Counted from the first letter of the stretch, positions 45,295 to 55,641 are shown. The stretch: DNA of 64,000 nucleotides from Komarekiella delphini-convector SJRDD-AB1 (GCF_014831675.1 NZ_VJXY01000026.1:1-64000), one strand, 5' to 3'. The notes: generated by a model not told the origin, from the sequence alone. Made by a program: numbers and translations.

Positions 45295-48200
45295 ATGCCG
45301 TTAAATCCGATAATTTCAGGTTATGACTTAACGGAAATCATATATGAAGGCATTAATACCATTGTTTACCGTGCTCAGGCAAAAAAAAACCAGCAGCCTG
45401 TCATGCTCAAAGTTCTCAAGGCAGAGTATCCCACTCTTGAACAGATTACTCGCTTCAAGCACGAATATAAAACTACAGAAAATCTCAACTGTGAAGGTAT
45501 TATCAAAGCCTATGGCTTAGAAAGCCATCAAAACAGTTTGGTGTTAGTGGCAGAAGACTTTGGTGGTGTGAGTCTCAAGCAATTTATTTCCCAACAAAAG
45601 TTGTCTGAAGTTTCCTTTCTCAAAATTGCTATACAACTAACAAAAGCTCTTTTGTGGCTGCATCAGAAGCAAATTATTCACAAAGATATTAAACCCGCCA
45701 ATATCATCATTAATCCACAAACGGGAATTGTCAAAATTACTGACTTCAGTATCGCCTCATATTTAGATAAAGAAACACCACAACTAACTAACCCCAGCCA
45801 ACTAGAAGGAACTCTTGCCTACATGTCTCCTGAACAAACCGGGAGAATGAATCGCACTGTAGATTACCGCAGTGATTTTTACTCATTGGGTGTCACATTT
45901 TATGAGATGCTAACAGGTCAACTGCCTTTTGTGAGTGACGATTTACTCGAGATAGTTCACTGTCATATTGCCAAGCAAGCAATATCAATTGAACAGTTGA
46001 ATCCAGAGGTTTCTGGAACTATTGCTGCCATTGTCGTGAAATTGATGGCGAAAAATGCTGAAGACCGCTATCAAAGTGCCGCCGGATTATTAGCTGATTT
46101 GGAATTCTGTCTTGAGGAACTCACAGTCAAGGGAATTTCTAATTTTATCCCAGGACAACGCGATCGCACTTCTCAATTACTGATTTCACAACAGTTGTAT
46201 GGACGAGAACGAGAAGTTTCTACTTTATTAGCAGCATTTGAGCGCATTAGCCAAGGCAAGAGCGAAATCATGTTGGTTTCTGGCTACTCTGGCATTGGTA
46301 AGTCATCGCTGGTAAATGAAGTGCATAAACCAATCGTCAGGCAAAGGGGTTATTTCATTCATGGTAAATTTGATCAATTTAAACGCAATATTCCCTATGC
46401 TTCTGTAATTCAAGCATTTCAATCTTTGATGCAGCAACTATTAACTGAAAATACTGAAAGGCTCGAAACTTGGAAAGAAAAATTGCTCCAAGCGTTATGT
46501 AAAAATGGTCAAATCATCATTGATGTCATTCCAGAAGTTGAATTAATCATCGGCAAACAACCAGTAGTTCTGCAATTAGGTGCAACAGAAAGCCTTAACC
46601 GCTTCAATCGAGTTTTTCAGTCTTTCATTCAAGTCTTTACTCAAAAGTCACATCCCCTAGTAGTATTTTTGGATGACTTACAGTGGGCTGATTCTGCCTC
46701 GCTAAAATTAATTCAGGTATTAATGACTAATCCAGATAGTCAATATTTGCTGTTAATTGGGGCATATCGAGATAACGAAGTCAGTCCCACCCATCCCTTA
46801 ATGAGGACTTTGGAAGACATCCAAAAAGCAAACACAATTATTAACGATATCGTATTAAGCCCATTAGAATTACCCCATGTATACCAAATAGTTGCGGATA
46901 CGTTAGGTGATTTAGAAAAAATTCCAGCAATAGCGGAACTGTTATTTAACAAAACTCAGGGCAATCCCTTCTTTTTGACTCAATTACTCAAAGCACTTTA
47001 CCAAGAAAATCTACTTAAATTTGATTTTATCCAAGGAATCTGGTTGTGGGATATTCAGCAAATCCAAACAGTGAATATTGTAGATAAAGGTGTTGTCGAG
47101 TTAGTTGCAAGCAATATACAAAAGCTGCCAGAGGCTACTCAAACAGTGTTACAGTTAGCGGCGTGTATTGGGAATCGCTTCAGCTTAGATGTATTAGCAA
47201 CTGTGAGCGCCATGCCTCTACAAAAGGTAGCACAAGCGTTGCAACCAGCTTTGCAATTAGGTTTAATTTTGCCCCATAAGAATGAATACCGCATACCTCT
47301 ACTATTTGCTACGGAAGAGTTAGCAGATTTAGGATTTGATAACTTGAATATTACCTACCGATTTTTGCATGATCGCGTCCAACAAGCCGCCTACTCATTA
47401 ATTCCTGATAATCAAAAACAAGTCACACATTTAAAGATTGGTCAGCAGTTGTTGCAAAACACTCCCGCTGATCAATTAGAGGAAAATATTTTTAATATTA
47501 TTAATCAATTAAATGTCGGTGCTGACCTGATCACACAATCAGAACAGCAGCAACTAGCTGAACTAAATTTGTTCGCTGGACGCAAAGCTAAGGCAGCAAC
47601 AGCATATATAGTAGCGATCGCTTATTTAACCACAGGTTTAAAACTTCTAGCAATAGATAGCTGGCTTGATCAATATGACTTGACTTTGACATTAGTAGTT
47701 GAAGCCGCCGAAGCAGCCTATCTAGGTGGTGACTATGAGCAGATGGAGCAGTTAACAAGCCTTGTACTACAAAATGCTCACACGTTACTTGACAAAGTGA
47801 AGGTCTATGAAGTCAAAATTCAGGCTTATGTAGCACAGAGCAGACAACTCGAAGGTATTAAAACTGCACTAACTGTTCTAGAACTTTTAGGGGTGATATT
47901 TCCCGACCAGCCTAGTCAAGCAGACATTAACCAAAGTTTGCAAGAAACCCAATTCGCACTTACAGGAAAGTCCTTTGAGGATTTAATTGACCTCCCAGAG
48001 ATGACCGATCCCCAAATGCTAGCAGTGATGCGGATTATTGGGACAGTTACCGCCGCAGTATATCAAGCAGTACCGATGTTGCTGCCGCTAATTGTATTTA
48101 AGCAGGTGAGGTTATCAGTAAAATACGGTAATGCCCCAGTGTCTACCCTCGCATATGCCTGGTATGCAGTGATTCTCTGCGGAGTCATGGGAGATATTGA

Positions 48201-50697
48201 TGCAGGCGATCGCGCTGGTCAATTAGCATTAGGTTTACTATCTCGTTTAAAGGGTAAGGAACTCAGAGCTAGTACCTTCAACATGGTTTACCCCTTCGTT
48301 AAACCCTGGAAGCATCACATTCAAGAGTCTCTAATACCGCTACTAGATGCACATCATAGCGGTTTGGAAACAGGCGATCTAGAATACTCTGCCTACTGTG
48401 CTTATAATTATTGCTCCCTTTCTTATTTCCTTGGCAAAGAACTGATAGCCCTAAAACCAGAGATCGCAACCTATAGTCAAGCTTTGGATCAAATCAAGCA
48501 GGAAGTTGCTCATAACTATCTCAAAGTATTTCAGCAATCTGTATTAAATTTAACTAGTGATCAACAGTGTACCTGGAAGTTGCGAGGTGTAGCATACAAC
48601 GAAGAAATTATGCTGCCATCACATTTAAAGGCAAATGATCGCTATGCGATCGGCACGTTATACATTAACAAACTAATTCTTTGCTACTTATTTGCGGAGT
48701 ATTACCAGGCGGTTGAAGTAGCTGACCATGCCAAAGATTATCTAGATGGGGTAACTGGATCTTTCATGGTTCCAGTATTCCACTTTTATGATTCTCTCAC
48801 TCAGCTTGCTATTTTGCCGCAGACACAAGGGACAGAAACAGAAACCTTGTTATTACGGGTAATTGCAAATCAGGAAAAACTCAAGCAGTGGGCAGAACAT
48901 GCGCCAATGAATCATTGGCACAAGTTTTGTTTAGTAAAAGCTGAATATCATCGAGTACTTGGGGAGTGTATGGAGGCAATGGAATACTACGATCGCGCCA
49001 TCTCTGGAGCCGCAGAAAACGGTTACATTCAAGAAGAAGCACTTTCTCATGAACGCGCCGCAGAATTTTATTTATCACTAGGTAAGAAAAAGATTGCCCA
49101 AGTTTATATGACTGAGGCGTATTACAGTTACAACCGTTGGGGTAGTTTAGCCAAAGTCAAAGATTTAGAAAAGCGACATCCTGAATTAATTCTTCGCAGC
49201 AATACTGCGATCGCTCCTACAAGCAGCATAGCTAAAACACTAAAATCAGATGTGTCCATGACCACACACTCTACTACAAGCAGTGGTGAAAATCTGGACA
49301 TCGTTACAGTGATGAAAGCAAGTGAGGCGATTACTAACGAAATCTCTTTAGAAAGTTTACCTCGCACACTCCTACACATCATCTTAGAAAATGCTGGTGC
49401 TCAAAAAGGTTGCCTAATTTTAGAAAAAGACAATCAACTATTTATCGAAGCAATTGATAGCAGTTTTAATGAATCACAAATTGTCTTGCGAGCAATTCTT
49501 GTAGAAGAAAGTGAAGTTATTCCCAAAAAGCTCATAAATTATGTAGCAAGAACTCAGCAACCATTGGTAATCAGAGATGCGACAACTGATCCCATATCTA
49601 ACAAAGACCCATATATTCAACAATATGAATGCAAATCAGTATTGTGCGTCCCCATTTTTTACCAAAGTAAGTTTATCGGTATATTTTATCTAGAAAATAA
49701 TCTAGTGACTGGGGCATTTACTCCTGAGCGTTTAGAACTTCTAAAGATATTATCCTCTCAAGCTGCGATCGCTATCAAGAATGCTCGTCTTTATGCCAAA
49801 GAACAAGAAAAATCTCAAGACTTAGAAATAGCTCTTTCACAACTCCAACAAACTCAAACTCAACTCGTCCACACAGAGAAAATTTCTTCTCTAGGGCAGC
49901 TTGTCGCGGGAGTTGCCCATGAGGTTAATAATCCAGTTAGCTTCATTTTTACCAACCTATCCCATGCCAAGCAATATGTTCAAGACTTAATTAATCTATT
50001 GCATCTTTACCAGAAGTATTTGCCTAATCCACCAGCAGAAATTGCAAACGAAATTGAGGCAATTGATCTAGACTTTCTGTTAGAAGATTTACCAAATATG
50101 ATTTCTTCAATGAACTTGGGAACCAGACGTATTCGAGATATTATGCAATCTCTGCGTAACTTTTCACGCAACGATGGTTCAGACAAAAGGGCAGTTGATA
50201 TTCATGAAGGAATTGAAACCACACTGATGATATTATCGCATCGCCTAAAAGCTAATCCAGACCGTCCAGCGATTCAAATTATTAAGAATTACGGTGATTT
50301 ACCCAAAGTTGCTTGTTATCCTGGGCAACTAAATCAGGTGTTTATGAACTTGTTAGCTAATGCCATTGATGCCCTAGAAGAATCTAACCAAGAAAAGACT
50401 TTTGCTTATTTAGAACAGAATCCTAATATCATCACTATTTGCACTACATCAGATAACCATCAAGTTACAATTCGCATCTCTGATAATGGACTTGGAATGT
50501 CAGAATCAGTGCAGCAAAAAGTTTTTCAAGCTTTCTTTAGCACAAAACCAGAAGGCAAAGGTACAGGTTTAGGACTGTCGATTAGTTATCAGATAATCAC
50601 AGAAGCCCACAGTGGTACATTCCAGTGTTTATCTTCCCCTGGTAATGGTGCAGAGTTTGCAATTCAGATTCCAATACTAGAGACTGCAAACAGCTAA
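45295..50697 (+). CDS. Ser/Thr kinase - AAA ATPase - GAF - histidine kinase fusion (HstK-type multi-kinase)
   Basis: 1800 aa. Ser/Thr kinase at 1-275: catalytic loop H129-KDIKPANIII, with TDFS in place of DFG, GTLAYMSPEQTGRMN, and DFYSLGVTFYEML. A STAND-like ATPase follows with GYSGIGKS at 330-337 and VVFLDDLQWAD; then a long helical, TPR-like region (about 720-1320); a GAF domain (about 1355-1500, LCVPIFYQSKFIGIFYLEN); and a histidine kinase with H1542 in LVAGVAHEVNNPVSFIF and SDNGLGMSESV. Such dual kinases (HstK family) are typical of heterocystous cyanobacteria. The start is supported by AAAGGAGAG just before ATG 45295. It is last of four co-directional genes, so it may signal to or from the GTPase/SrfB-like module. 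Confidence 0.92.
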   Translation: MPLNPIISGYDLTEIIYEGINTIVYRAQAKKNQQPVMLKVLKAEYPTLEQITRFKHEYKTTENLNCEGIIKAYGLESHQNSLVLVAEDFGGVSLKQFISQQKLSEVSFLKIAIQLTKALLWLHQKQIIHKDIKPANIIINPQTGIVKITDFSIASYLDKETPQLTNPSQLEGTLAYMSPEQTGRMNRTVDYRSDFYSLGVTFYEMLTGQLPFVSDDLLEIVHCHIAKQAISIEQLNPEVSGTIAAIVVKLMAKNAEDRYQSAAGLLADLEFCLEELTVKGISNFIPGQRDRTSQLLISQQLYGREREVSTLLAAFERISQGKSEIMLVSGYSGIGKSSLVNEVHKPIVRQRGYFIHGKFDQFKRNIPYASVIQAFQSLMQQLLTENTERLETWKEKLLQALCKNGQIIIDVIPEVELIIGKQPVVLQLGATESLNRFNRVFQSFIQVFTQKSHPLVVFLDDLQWADSASLKLIQVLMTNPDSQYLLLIGAYRDNEVSPTHPLMRTLEDIQKANTIINDIVLSPLELPHVYQIVADTLGDLEKIPAIAELLFNKTQGNPFFLTQLLKALYQENLLKFDFIQGIWLWDIQQIQTVNIVDKGVVELVASNIQKLPEATQTVLQLAACIGNRFSLDVLATVSAMPLQKVAQALQPALQLGLILPHKNEYRIPLLFATEELADLGFDNLNITYRFLHDRVQQAAYSLIPDNQKQVTHLKIGQQLLQNTPADQLEENIFNIINQLNVGADLITQSEQQQLAELNLFAGRKAKAATAYIVAIAYLTTGLKLLAIDSWLDQYDLTLTLVVEAAEAAYLGGDYEQMEQLTSLVLQNAHTLLDKVKVYEVKIQAYVAQSRQLEGIKTALTVLELLGVIFPDQPSQADINQSLQETQFALTGKSFEDLIDLPEMTDPQMLAVMRIIGTVTAAVYQAVPMLLPLIVFKQVRLSVKYGNAPVSTLAYAWYAVILCGVMGDIDAGDRAGQLALGLLSRLKGKELRASTFNMVYPFVKPWKHHIQESLIPLLDAHHSGLETGDLEYSAYCAYNYCSLSYFLGKELIALKPEIATYSQALDQIKQEVAHNYLKVFQQSVLNLTSDQQCTWKLRGVAYNEEIMLPSHLKANDRYAIGTLYINKLILCYLFAEYYQAVEVADHAKDYLDGVTGSFMVPVFHFYDSLTQLAILPQTQGTETETLLLRVIANQEKLKQWAEHAPMNHWHKFCLVKAEYHRVLGECMEAMEYYDRAISGAAENGYIQEEALSHERAAEFYLSLGKKKIAQVYMTEAYYSYNRWGSLAKVKDLEKRHPELILRSNTAIAPTSSIAKTLKSDVSMTTHSTTSSGENLDIVTVMKASEAITNEISLESLPRTLLHIILENAGAQKGCLILEKDNQLFIEAIDSSFNESQIVLRAILVEESEVIPKKLINYVARTQQPLVIRDATTDPISNKDPYIQQYECKSVLCVPIFYQSKFIGIFYLENNLVTGAFTPERLELLKILSSQAAIAIKNARLYAKEQEKSQDLEIALSQLQQTQTQLVHTEKISSLGQLVAGVAHEVNNPVSFIFTNLSHAKQYVQDLINLLHLYQKYLPNPPAEIANEIEAIDLDFLLEDLPNMISSMNLGTRRIRDIMQSLRNFSRNDGSDKRAVDIHEGIETTLMILSHRLKANPDRPAIQIIKNYGDLPKVACYPGQLNQVFMNLLANAIDALEESNQEKTFAYLEQNPNIITICTTSDNHQVTIRISDNGLGMSESVQQKVFQAFFSTKPEGKGTGLGLSISYQIITEAHSGTFQCLSSPGNGAEFAIQIPILETANS

Positions 50698-50764
50698 AAA
50701 AATTAAATATTATTAAAACTTGCTGGCTATAGTCTTAGTTTTGGAACCTTTTAAATAGATAACA

Positions 50765-51676
50765 ATGGCAATACCTGATTATCAAAAGATAATGCTTCCC
50801 TTACTTAAATATGCAAGTGATGGTCAAGAACACTCTATGAGAGAAGTCATTGGAGCGTTAGCAGATCAGTTTAATTTAAGTGAATATGAACGCAAAGAAT
50901 TATTACCTAGCGGTCAACAACCAGTATTTGATAATCGGGTAGGATGGGCAAGAACATACTTGAAAAAAGCAGGTTTATTAGTCACTCCAAAAAGAGGATA
51001 TTTTGAGATTACAGAACAAGGTATAAACGTAGTTAGACAATCCCAAAAAGAGATAGATGTTCAATTTCTTAGCCAGTTTCCTAACTTTATTAACTTCAAG
51101 AGTTTAAAAAAGCAAGATGATAAGCTTAGTTCTGATTTTAATGAAATATTGGAAACAACTCCCCAAGAATCTATAGAACTAGGGCATCAAAAAATCCGCA
51201 AAGAATTGTAAATAGATTTAATTGCACGTGTTAAAAACATTTCACCAGATTTTTTTGAAAGACTTGTTATCGATTTACTTATCAAAATGGGTTATGGAGG
51301 TTCAAGGCGTGATGCGGGGAAAGCCATTGGTAAAAGTGGCGACGGTGGAATTGATGGGATAATTAAAGAAGATAAATTAGGATTAGATGTTGTTTATATC
51401 CAAGCTAAAAGATGGGATTCTAATGTTATAGGTAGACCAGAAATCCAAAAATTTGTTGGCGCGTTATATGGGCAAAGAGCAAAAAAAGGAGTATTTATTA
51501 CCACTTCTAATTTTACTCAAGATGCAAAAAGATATGTATCAGGAATAGATATAAAGGTTGTACTAATAGATGGACAAGAATTAGCACAATTGATGATTGA
51601 TAACAATGTAGGTGTATCAACAGTATCAGTTTATGAAATAAAGAAGATAGATTCAGACTATTTTACAGATAGTTAA
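50765..51676 (+). pseudogene. mrr: Mrr-type restriction endonuclease broken by one in-frame stop
   Basis: The N-terminal half (148 codons from ATG 50765) is an Mrr_N winged helix (MLPLLKYASDGQEHSMREVI, GWARTYLKKAGLL). It ends at TAA 51209-51211. Reading straight on in the same frame gives IDLIARVKNISPDFFERLV and then the Mrr catalytic domain: KSGDGGIDGII, YIQAKRWDSNVIGRPEIQKF (the Q-A-K of the PD-(D/E)XK site), and GVFITTSNFTQDAKRYV, ending at 51676. With the stop read as a residue it would be 303 aa, the normal Mrr length. An ATG at 51287 could restart the catalytic part alone. Mrr cleaves modified DNA. Confidence 0.88.
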
Positions 51677-51898
51677 GTATTCCTTTTATTAGGAATATCT
51701 AGATAATGCAAATAATTGATATTAAGCATAAAACCACAAAAATTATTTGATTAAAAGTATACTCAAAAGACCTCTATAATATCCTAGTGTAGAATTAATT
51801 TTAAACAATAGCGGGTTAAAATTAAAAGGTCATGTATTGTCAATAAACTAGCTGATATGACATCCAATAATTACATATAGTAGCTGAGGTTTAATGAA

Positions 51899-52192
51899 GT
51901 GAGTCAGGTTTTAAGCTTGGAATTAAGTGATGAAGTCTACGCGGTATTGCAACAACAAGCTGAGGTTGCAGGCGTATCTCTTGCAGAATGGGTAGCTACT
52001 TCTATAGAACGGCAGTATGGTTCTCCAAGATATGAAAAGTCGCAAACTGAAATAGAGAAACAAGCAGCTCGCCAACGCTTCCGAAGTCATGCTGGAGCAA
52101 TTAACTTAGGTTACGCTACAGGAGCAGACAATGAAAGTATTGATGCTGATTTGGCGATAGCATATAACGATACGCTTGAGGAAACAAATTGA
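51899..52192 (+). CDS. Antitoxin of a VapBC-like pair
   Basis: 97 aa from GTG 51899, with GAGGT 8 bases upstream. The N-terminus (VLSLELSDEVYAVLQQQAEV, SLAEWVATSIERQYG) looks like a ribbon-helix-helix DNA-binding antitoxin; the C-terminus is acidic and probably wraps the toxin. It ends exactly where the PIN toxin begins (TGA at 52190-52192, GTG at 52193), typical of translational coupling. Such antitoxins usually repress their own promoter; that is inferred. Confidence 0.78.
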   Translation: MSQVLSLELSDEVYAVLQQQAEVAGVSLAEWVATSIERQYGSPRYEKSQTEIEKQAARQRFRSHAGAINLGYATGADNESIDADLAIAYNDTLEETN

Positions 52193-52597
52193 GTGCTTCT
52201 ACTTGATACATCTGGGCTGCTTTGCTATATCCACAGTGGTGAACCAGAACATCAAAAAGCGATTGAGTTTCTCGATAGTGTTAGTGAGAGCTTAACTCAC
52301 AGCTATGTTTTAGCAGAGTTTATTGCACTAGCTCAAGTCCGTCGCTTCCCACGTACAGCAGCACTAATATTTATGAATGATTTGTTAGAAAATCCAGATA
52401 TCGAGACGGTATGGATTAATGAGTTATTGCATCGAGAAGCAGTTAAACTTCTAGTGGCGCGGCAAGACAAGACCTATTCTCTATGCGATGCTGTCAGCTT
52501 TGTATTGATGCGTCAGCGTGGTGTCACTGACGCGCTAACCACCGATCACCATTTTGAGCAGGAAGGCTGTCGACGTTTATTATTACCCCAAGCGTGA
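52193..52597 (+). CDS. PIN-domain toxin (VapC-like ribonuclease)
   Basis: 134 aa. PIN-fold acidic residues are visible: Asp in LLLDTSGLLCYI, Glu in YVLAEFIALAQV, Asp in YSLCDAVSFVLM, and the final Asp in ALTTDHHFEQEG. VapC toxins cut tRNA or rRNA. GTG start immediately after the antitoxin stop, with no space for its own ribosome-binding site except inside the antitoxin. Confidence 0.87.
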   Translation: MLLLDTSGLLCYIHSGEPEHQKAIEFLDSVSESLTHSYVLAEFIALAQVRRFPRTAALIFMNDLLENPDIETVWINELLHREAVKLLVARQDKTYSLCDAVSFVLMRQRGVTDALTTDHHFEQEGCRRLLLPQA

Positions 52598-52612
52598 CTA
52601 TTTCTACGAATT

Positions 52613-53494
52613 ATGATTAAAAGTCCGCTACGTTATCCTGGTGGTAAGTCAAAAGCAATAAATCAAATCGTTGAATACTTGCCAGAGAATTTTGCTGAGT
52701 TTAGAGAGCCTTTTGTGGGTGGTGGTTCTGTATTTATCTATTTAAAGCAAAAGTTTCCTGATCTAAAGTTTTGGATTAACGATTTAAATCGTGAGCTATT
52801 CCTGTTCTGGAAGTGTGCTCAATGTGATATAGCTAATTTAGTTAAAGAAGTTCGTCATATTAAAGATAAATATACAGATGGTAAATTGCTATTTTTAGAA
52901 TTAACAAGTGTAGATGTAAACAATTTATCTGATTTAGAAAGAGCAGTGCGCTTTTTTGTTTTGAATCGAATTACTTTCTCTGGAACTGTAGAATCAGGTG
53001 GTTTTTCTCAGGAAGCTTTTCATAAACGATTTACTGATACTTCAATAGAACGCCTAGAAAAATTAGAGAATATCCTAACAAAAGATGTCCAAATTACTAA
53101 TTTTGATTATAGTCATCTATTAAATACAGAAAATAAAAACGTATTTTTGTTTTTAGACCCGCCGTATTATGGTGCAACTAAATCAAAGTTATATGGTAAA
53201 GATGGGGACTTGCACACATCTTTTGACCATCAGAAATTTGCTGAACTTTTGCATCAATGTCATCATCCCTGGTTAATAACTTACGATAATTCACTGCAAA
53301 TTCGAGAAAACTTTAAATCAGCCAATATTGCAGAGTGGGAATTGCAGTATGGCATGAATAACTACAAGCAGAATGGTGCTGCTAAAGGAAAAGAGTTATT
53401 TATTACTAACTATGAAGTTCAATATGATGTAGACAAAAAAGCAAATAACAAGAATTCTGTTAATTCAGCTTTGCAGTTAAGCCTTGATATTTGA
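52613..53494 (+). CDS. Dam-family (D12 class) N6-adenine DNA methyltransferase
   Basis: 293 aa. SAM motif regions: SPLRYPGGKSKAINQI at the start, FREPFVGGGSVFIYL, and the catalytic FLDPPYYGAT (DPPY). The middle holds a target-recognition-like segment with FFVLNRITFSGTVESGGFS. It methylates adenine in a short target, probably as part of a modification or orphan system. It follows the toxin gene by 15 bases. With mrr broken and no other restriction gene here, it looks like an orphan. Confidence 0.88.
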   Translation: MIKSPLRYPGGKSKAINQIVEYLPENFAEFREPFVGGGSVFIYLKQKFPDLKFWINDLNRELFLFWKCAQCDIANLVKEVRHIKDKYTDGKLLFLELTSVDVNNLSDLERAVRFFVLNRITFSGTVESGGFSQEAFHKRFTDTSIERLEKLENILTKDVQITNFDYSHLLNTENKNVFLFLDPPYYGATKSKLYGKDGDLHTSFDHQKFAELLHQCHHPWLITYDNSLQIRENFKSANIAEWELQYGMNNYKQNGAAKGKELFITNYEVQYDVDKKANNKNSVNSALQLSLDI

Positions 53495-53585
53495 AGTAAG
53501 CTTTGCTGCTAGTCTCCCATTTTTCGGTAGGATAGCTCCCATGCCCCTCAATTTAGCTATACCCTACAATACACAAACCTGAGTT

Positions 53586-54677
53586 ATGACAACTTCCCCA
53601 ATCTCTACGCTAGAACCTTCTGCTAGTTGGTATATCCTGCTGCAACAATTAATAGATGGACAATCATTGTCCCAAACTCAAGCTGCTGAATTGATGCAAG
53701 GGTGGTTAACTGAAGCCATTCCCCCAGAGCTATCGGGGGCAATTTTAACAGCGCTGAACTTTAAAGGGGTTTCCGCTGAAGAGTTAACTGGTATGGCAGA
53801 AGTATTACAATCCCAATCTTCGCCACTCAGCACTCAGCACTCAGCACGGACTAAACCAGAGCTATCCGCTAACAGCACTGTAATAGATACCTGTGGCACT
53901 GGCGGAGATGGGTCATCAACTTTTAATATTTCCACAGCGGTTGCCTTTGTTGCCGCTGCTTATGGTGTACCGGTCGCAAAGCATGGTAATCGCTCGGCGT
54001 CAAGTCTCACGGGAAGTGCTGATGTTTTGGAGTCCTTGGGTGTAAACCTAAGTGCTTCTAGCGAAAAGGTGCAAGCGGCACTACAAGAAGTAGGGATCAC
54101 TTTCTTATTCGCGCCTGGTTGGCATCCAGCACTCAAGGCGGTTGCTCAATTGCGGCGAACTCTGAAGGTGCGGACTGTGTTTAATTTACTTGGGCCGTTA
54201 GTGAATCCTTTGCGTCCCACTGGGCAGGTGGTAGGGCTATATACTCCCAAGCTTTTGGCTACTGTTGCTCAAGCGTTAGATAAGTTAGGCAAGCAAAAGG
54301 CAATTGTTCTGCATGGGCGAGAAAAATTGGATGAAGCTGGGTTAGGAGATTTAACTGACTTGGCGGTGTTATCAGACGGTGAGGTACAGTTAACTACAGT
54401 CAATCCCTTAGAGTTGGATTTAACACCTGCTCCCATAGGTATGCTCCGGGGTGGGGATGTCGAAGAGAATGGGTCAATTCTCAAAGCGATATTACAAGGT
54501 AAGGGAACTCAGGCGCAAAAGGATGCAGTGGCTTTAAATGCATCATTGGCGCTGCAAGTAGCTGGTGCTATACCATTGTTAGACCACGCTCAAGGTATTA
54601 GTATCGCTAAGGATATCCTTCAAACTGGTGTCGCTTGGTCGAAGTTGGAGCAGTTAGTCCAGTTTCTTCGGGATTAA
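53586..54677 (+). CDS. trpD: Anthranilate phosphoribosyltransferase with an in-frame heptamer repeat
   Basis: 363 aa. It converts anthranilate and PRPP to phosphoribosyl-anthranilate. The family hallmarks are [17 protein letters not shown] (PRPP loop), [19 protein letters not shown], and [17 protein letters not shown]. Residues about 77-95 are [15 protein letters not shown], encoded by the heptamer repeat at 53825-53847 and flanks, placed between the helical N-terminal domain and the PRPP loop; most homologues are shorter here. The last 71 bases overlap the convergent aspartyl protease gene. Confidence 0.95.
   Translation: MTTSPISTLEPSASWYILLQQLIDGQSLSQTQAAELMQGWLTEAIPPELSGAILTALNFKGVSAEELTGMAEVLQSQSSPLSTQHSARTKPELSANSTVIDTCGTGGDGSSTFNISTAVAFVAAAYGVPVAKHGNRSASSLTGSADVLESLGVNLSASSEKVQAALQEVGITFLFAPGWHPALKAVAQLRRTLKVRTVFNLLGPLVNPLRPTGQVVGLYTPKLLATVAQALDKLGKQKAIVLHGREKLDEAGLGDLTDLAVLSDGEVQLTTVNPLELDLTPAPIGMLRGGDVEENGSILKAILQGKGTQAQKDAVALNASLALQVAGAIPLLDHAQGISIAKDILQTGVAWSKLEQLVQFLRD
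53825..53847. repeat. Heptamer repeat (ACTCAGC)n within trpD
   Basis: Three copies of ACTCAGC plus AC, a classical STRR-type unit of heterocystous cyanobacteria that normally lies between genes. The reading frame survives. Confidence 0.85.
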
Positions 54678-55641
54678 TCTCTGAGTGTGATTGCGGACGA
54701 AATTCTACGACATTACGTTTAATAGTGACATCGTAGTTGCCAAAAAAGTCATGTCCCAGAAGTCCCGTTTCTAGTTCTAAGCCTGCGATCGCAACTGGGA
54801 CTCTATTCACCATTACCCCGCCAACTTCCATTGAATTAATATAACCAACGGGAAATTCCACAGCCTTGGAACTAGCTGTGTTTGCCCTAGCTTTACCCAC
54901 TGGCACTACCCCTAAAGCGTTCGCCATCTGTTGAGTAATTACAGTACCACTGGCTCCGGTATCTACAATCATCTCAAATTGCTTTTGACCATTGAAGGTA
55001 ACTGCAATAATTGGTGTTCCACCAACTCGCCTTCTGATCGGGGCTGTAAATACTTCTTCTTGGGTGAGCAATGCTGATGAAGGCACTGGCTTTGGTGGTA
55101 ATGGTCTTGTTTGTACAGGAGCAGACAGAGGTGGAGTGAACTTTGGTGTAGTTGCTGTCTGAGGAACCGTAACTATTACCCTCTGGGGTTTGACAACTGG
55201 CGGCGGAGGGCTAGGATTAGCTTTGCGCTGAGCATATTTGATTCGGCGCTCATATTCTGTGATTTTTGTTTGGGCGAGTCCAAACTCTTGACTTTGTGGC
55301 TCCACGTTTTGCATCAGCGCGATCGCTTCTCGAAACTGACTCGCGACTAAGCGCCAATCCTCTGAGGATTGAGCAGATTGGCTGATACTTAAAGCGCTGG
55401 AGGCTTTGTCTAGCCCCAGTTCAAAAAAACTTGGTTCAATTTCAGATGGTTCTGGTGATTGTGCTTGTGGTCTAGCTGGTGTTGTTGGTTCAGCAGGCTG
55501 TACCGCCGCCAAATCCCCGATTGGTGCGGATTCATTGCTACCAGTTGCAGGATTGTTGTCTTCACTACAGGCAACACTCAAAACCGTCAGGGCACTTGAC
55601 AGGAAAATTAGGGCTGCACGGGATAAAAAAGACTGAAGCAT
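54607..55641 (-). CDS. Lipoprotein with a retroviral-type aspartyl protease domain
   Basis: About 344 aa from ATG 55641; the open frame starts 12 codons earlier at 55677. The N-terminus is a lipoprotein signal with lipobox SVAC (Cys 25 from the 55641 start). A helical segment and a Pro-rich linker ([19 protein letters not shown]) follow. The protease domain has [21 protein letters not shown] with the DTG catalytic Asp and [14 protein letters not shown] near the end. One such domain per chain implies a dimer. Probably anchored on the outer side of a membrane. Its 3' end overlaps trpD by 71 bases, tail to tail. Confidence 0.85.
   Translation of the reverse strand: MLQSFLSRAALIFLSSALTVLSVACSEDNNPATGSNESAPIGDLAAVQPAEPTTPARPQAQSPEPSEIEPSFFELGLDKASSALSISQSAQSSEDWRLVASQFREAIALMQNVEPQSQEFGLAQTKITEYERRIKYAQRKANPSPPPPVVKPQRVIVTVPQTATTPKFTPPLSAPVQTRPLPPKPVPSSALLTQEEVFTAPIRRRVGGTPIIAVTFNGQKQFEMIVDTGASGTVITQQMANALGVVPVGKARANTASSKAVEFPVGYINSMEVGGVMVNRVPVAIAGLELETGLLGHDFFGNYDVTIKRNVVEFRPQSHSEINPEETGLTAPTSTKRHQFEGYP

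Noticed and set aside
51287-51676. Independent short nuclease gene starting at ATG 51287
   Set aside because: Same frame as the upstream Mrr_N part, with conserved Mrr sequence between the stop and this ATG; a broken single gene is the simpler reading.
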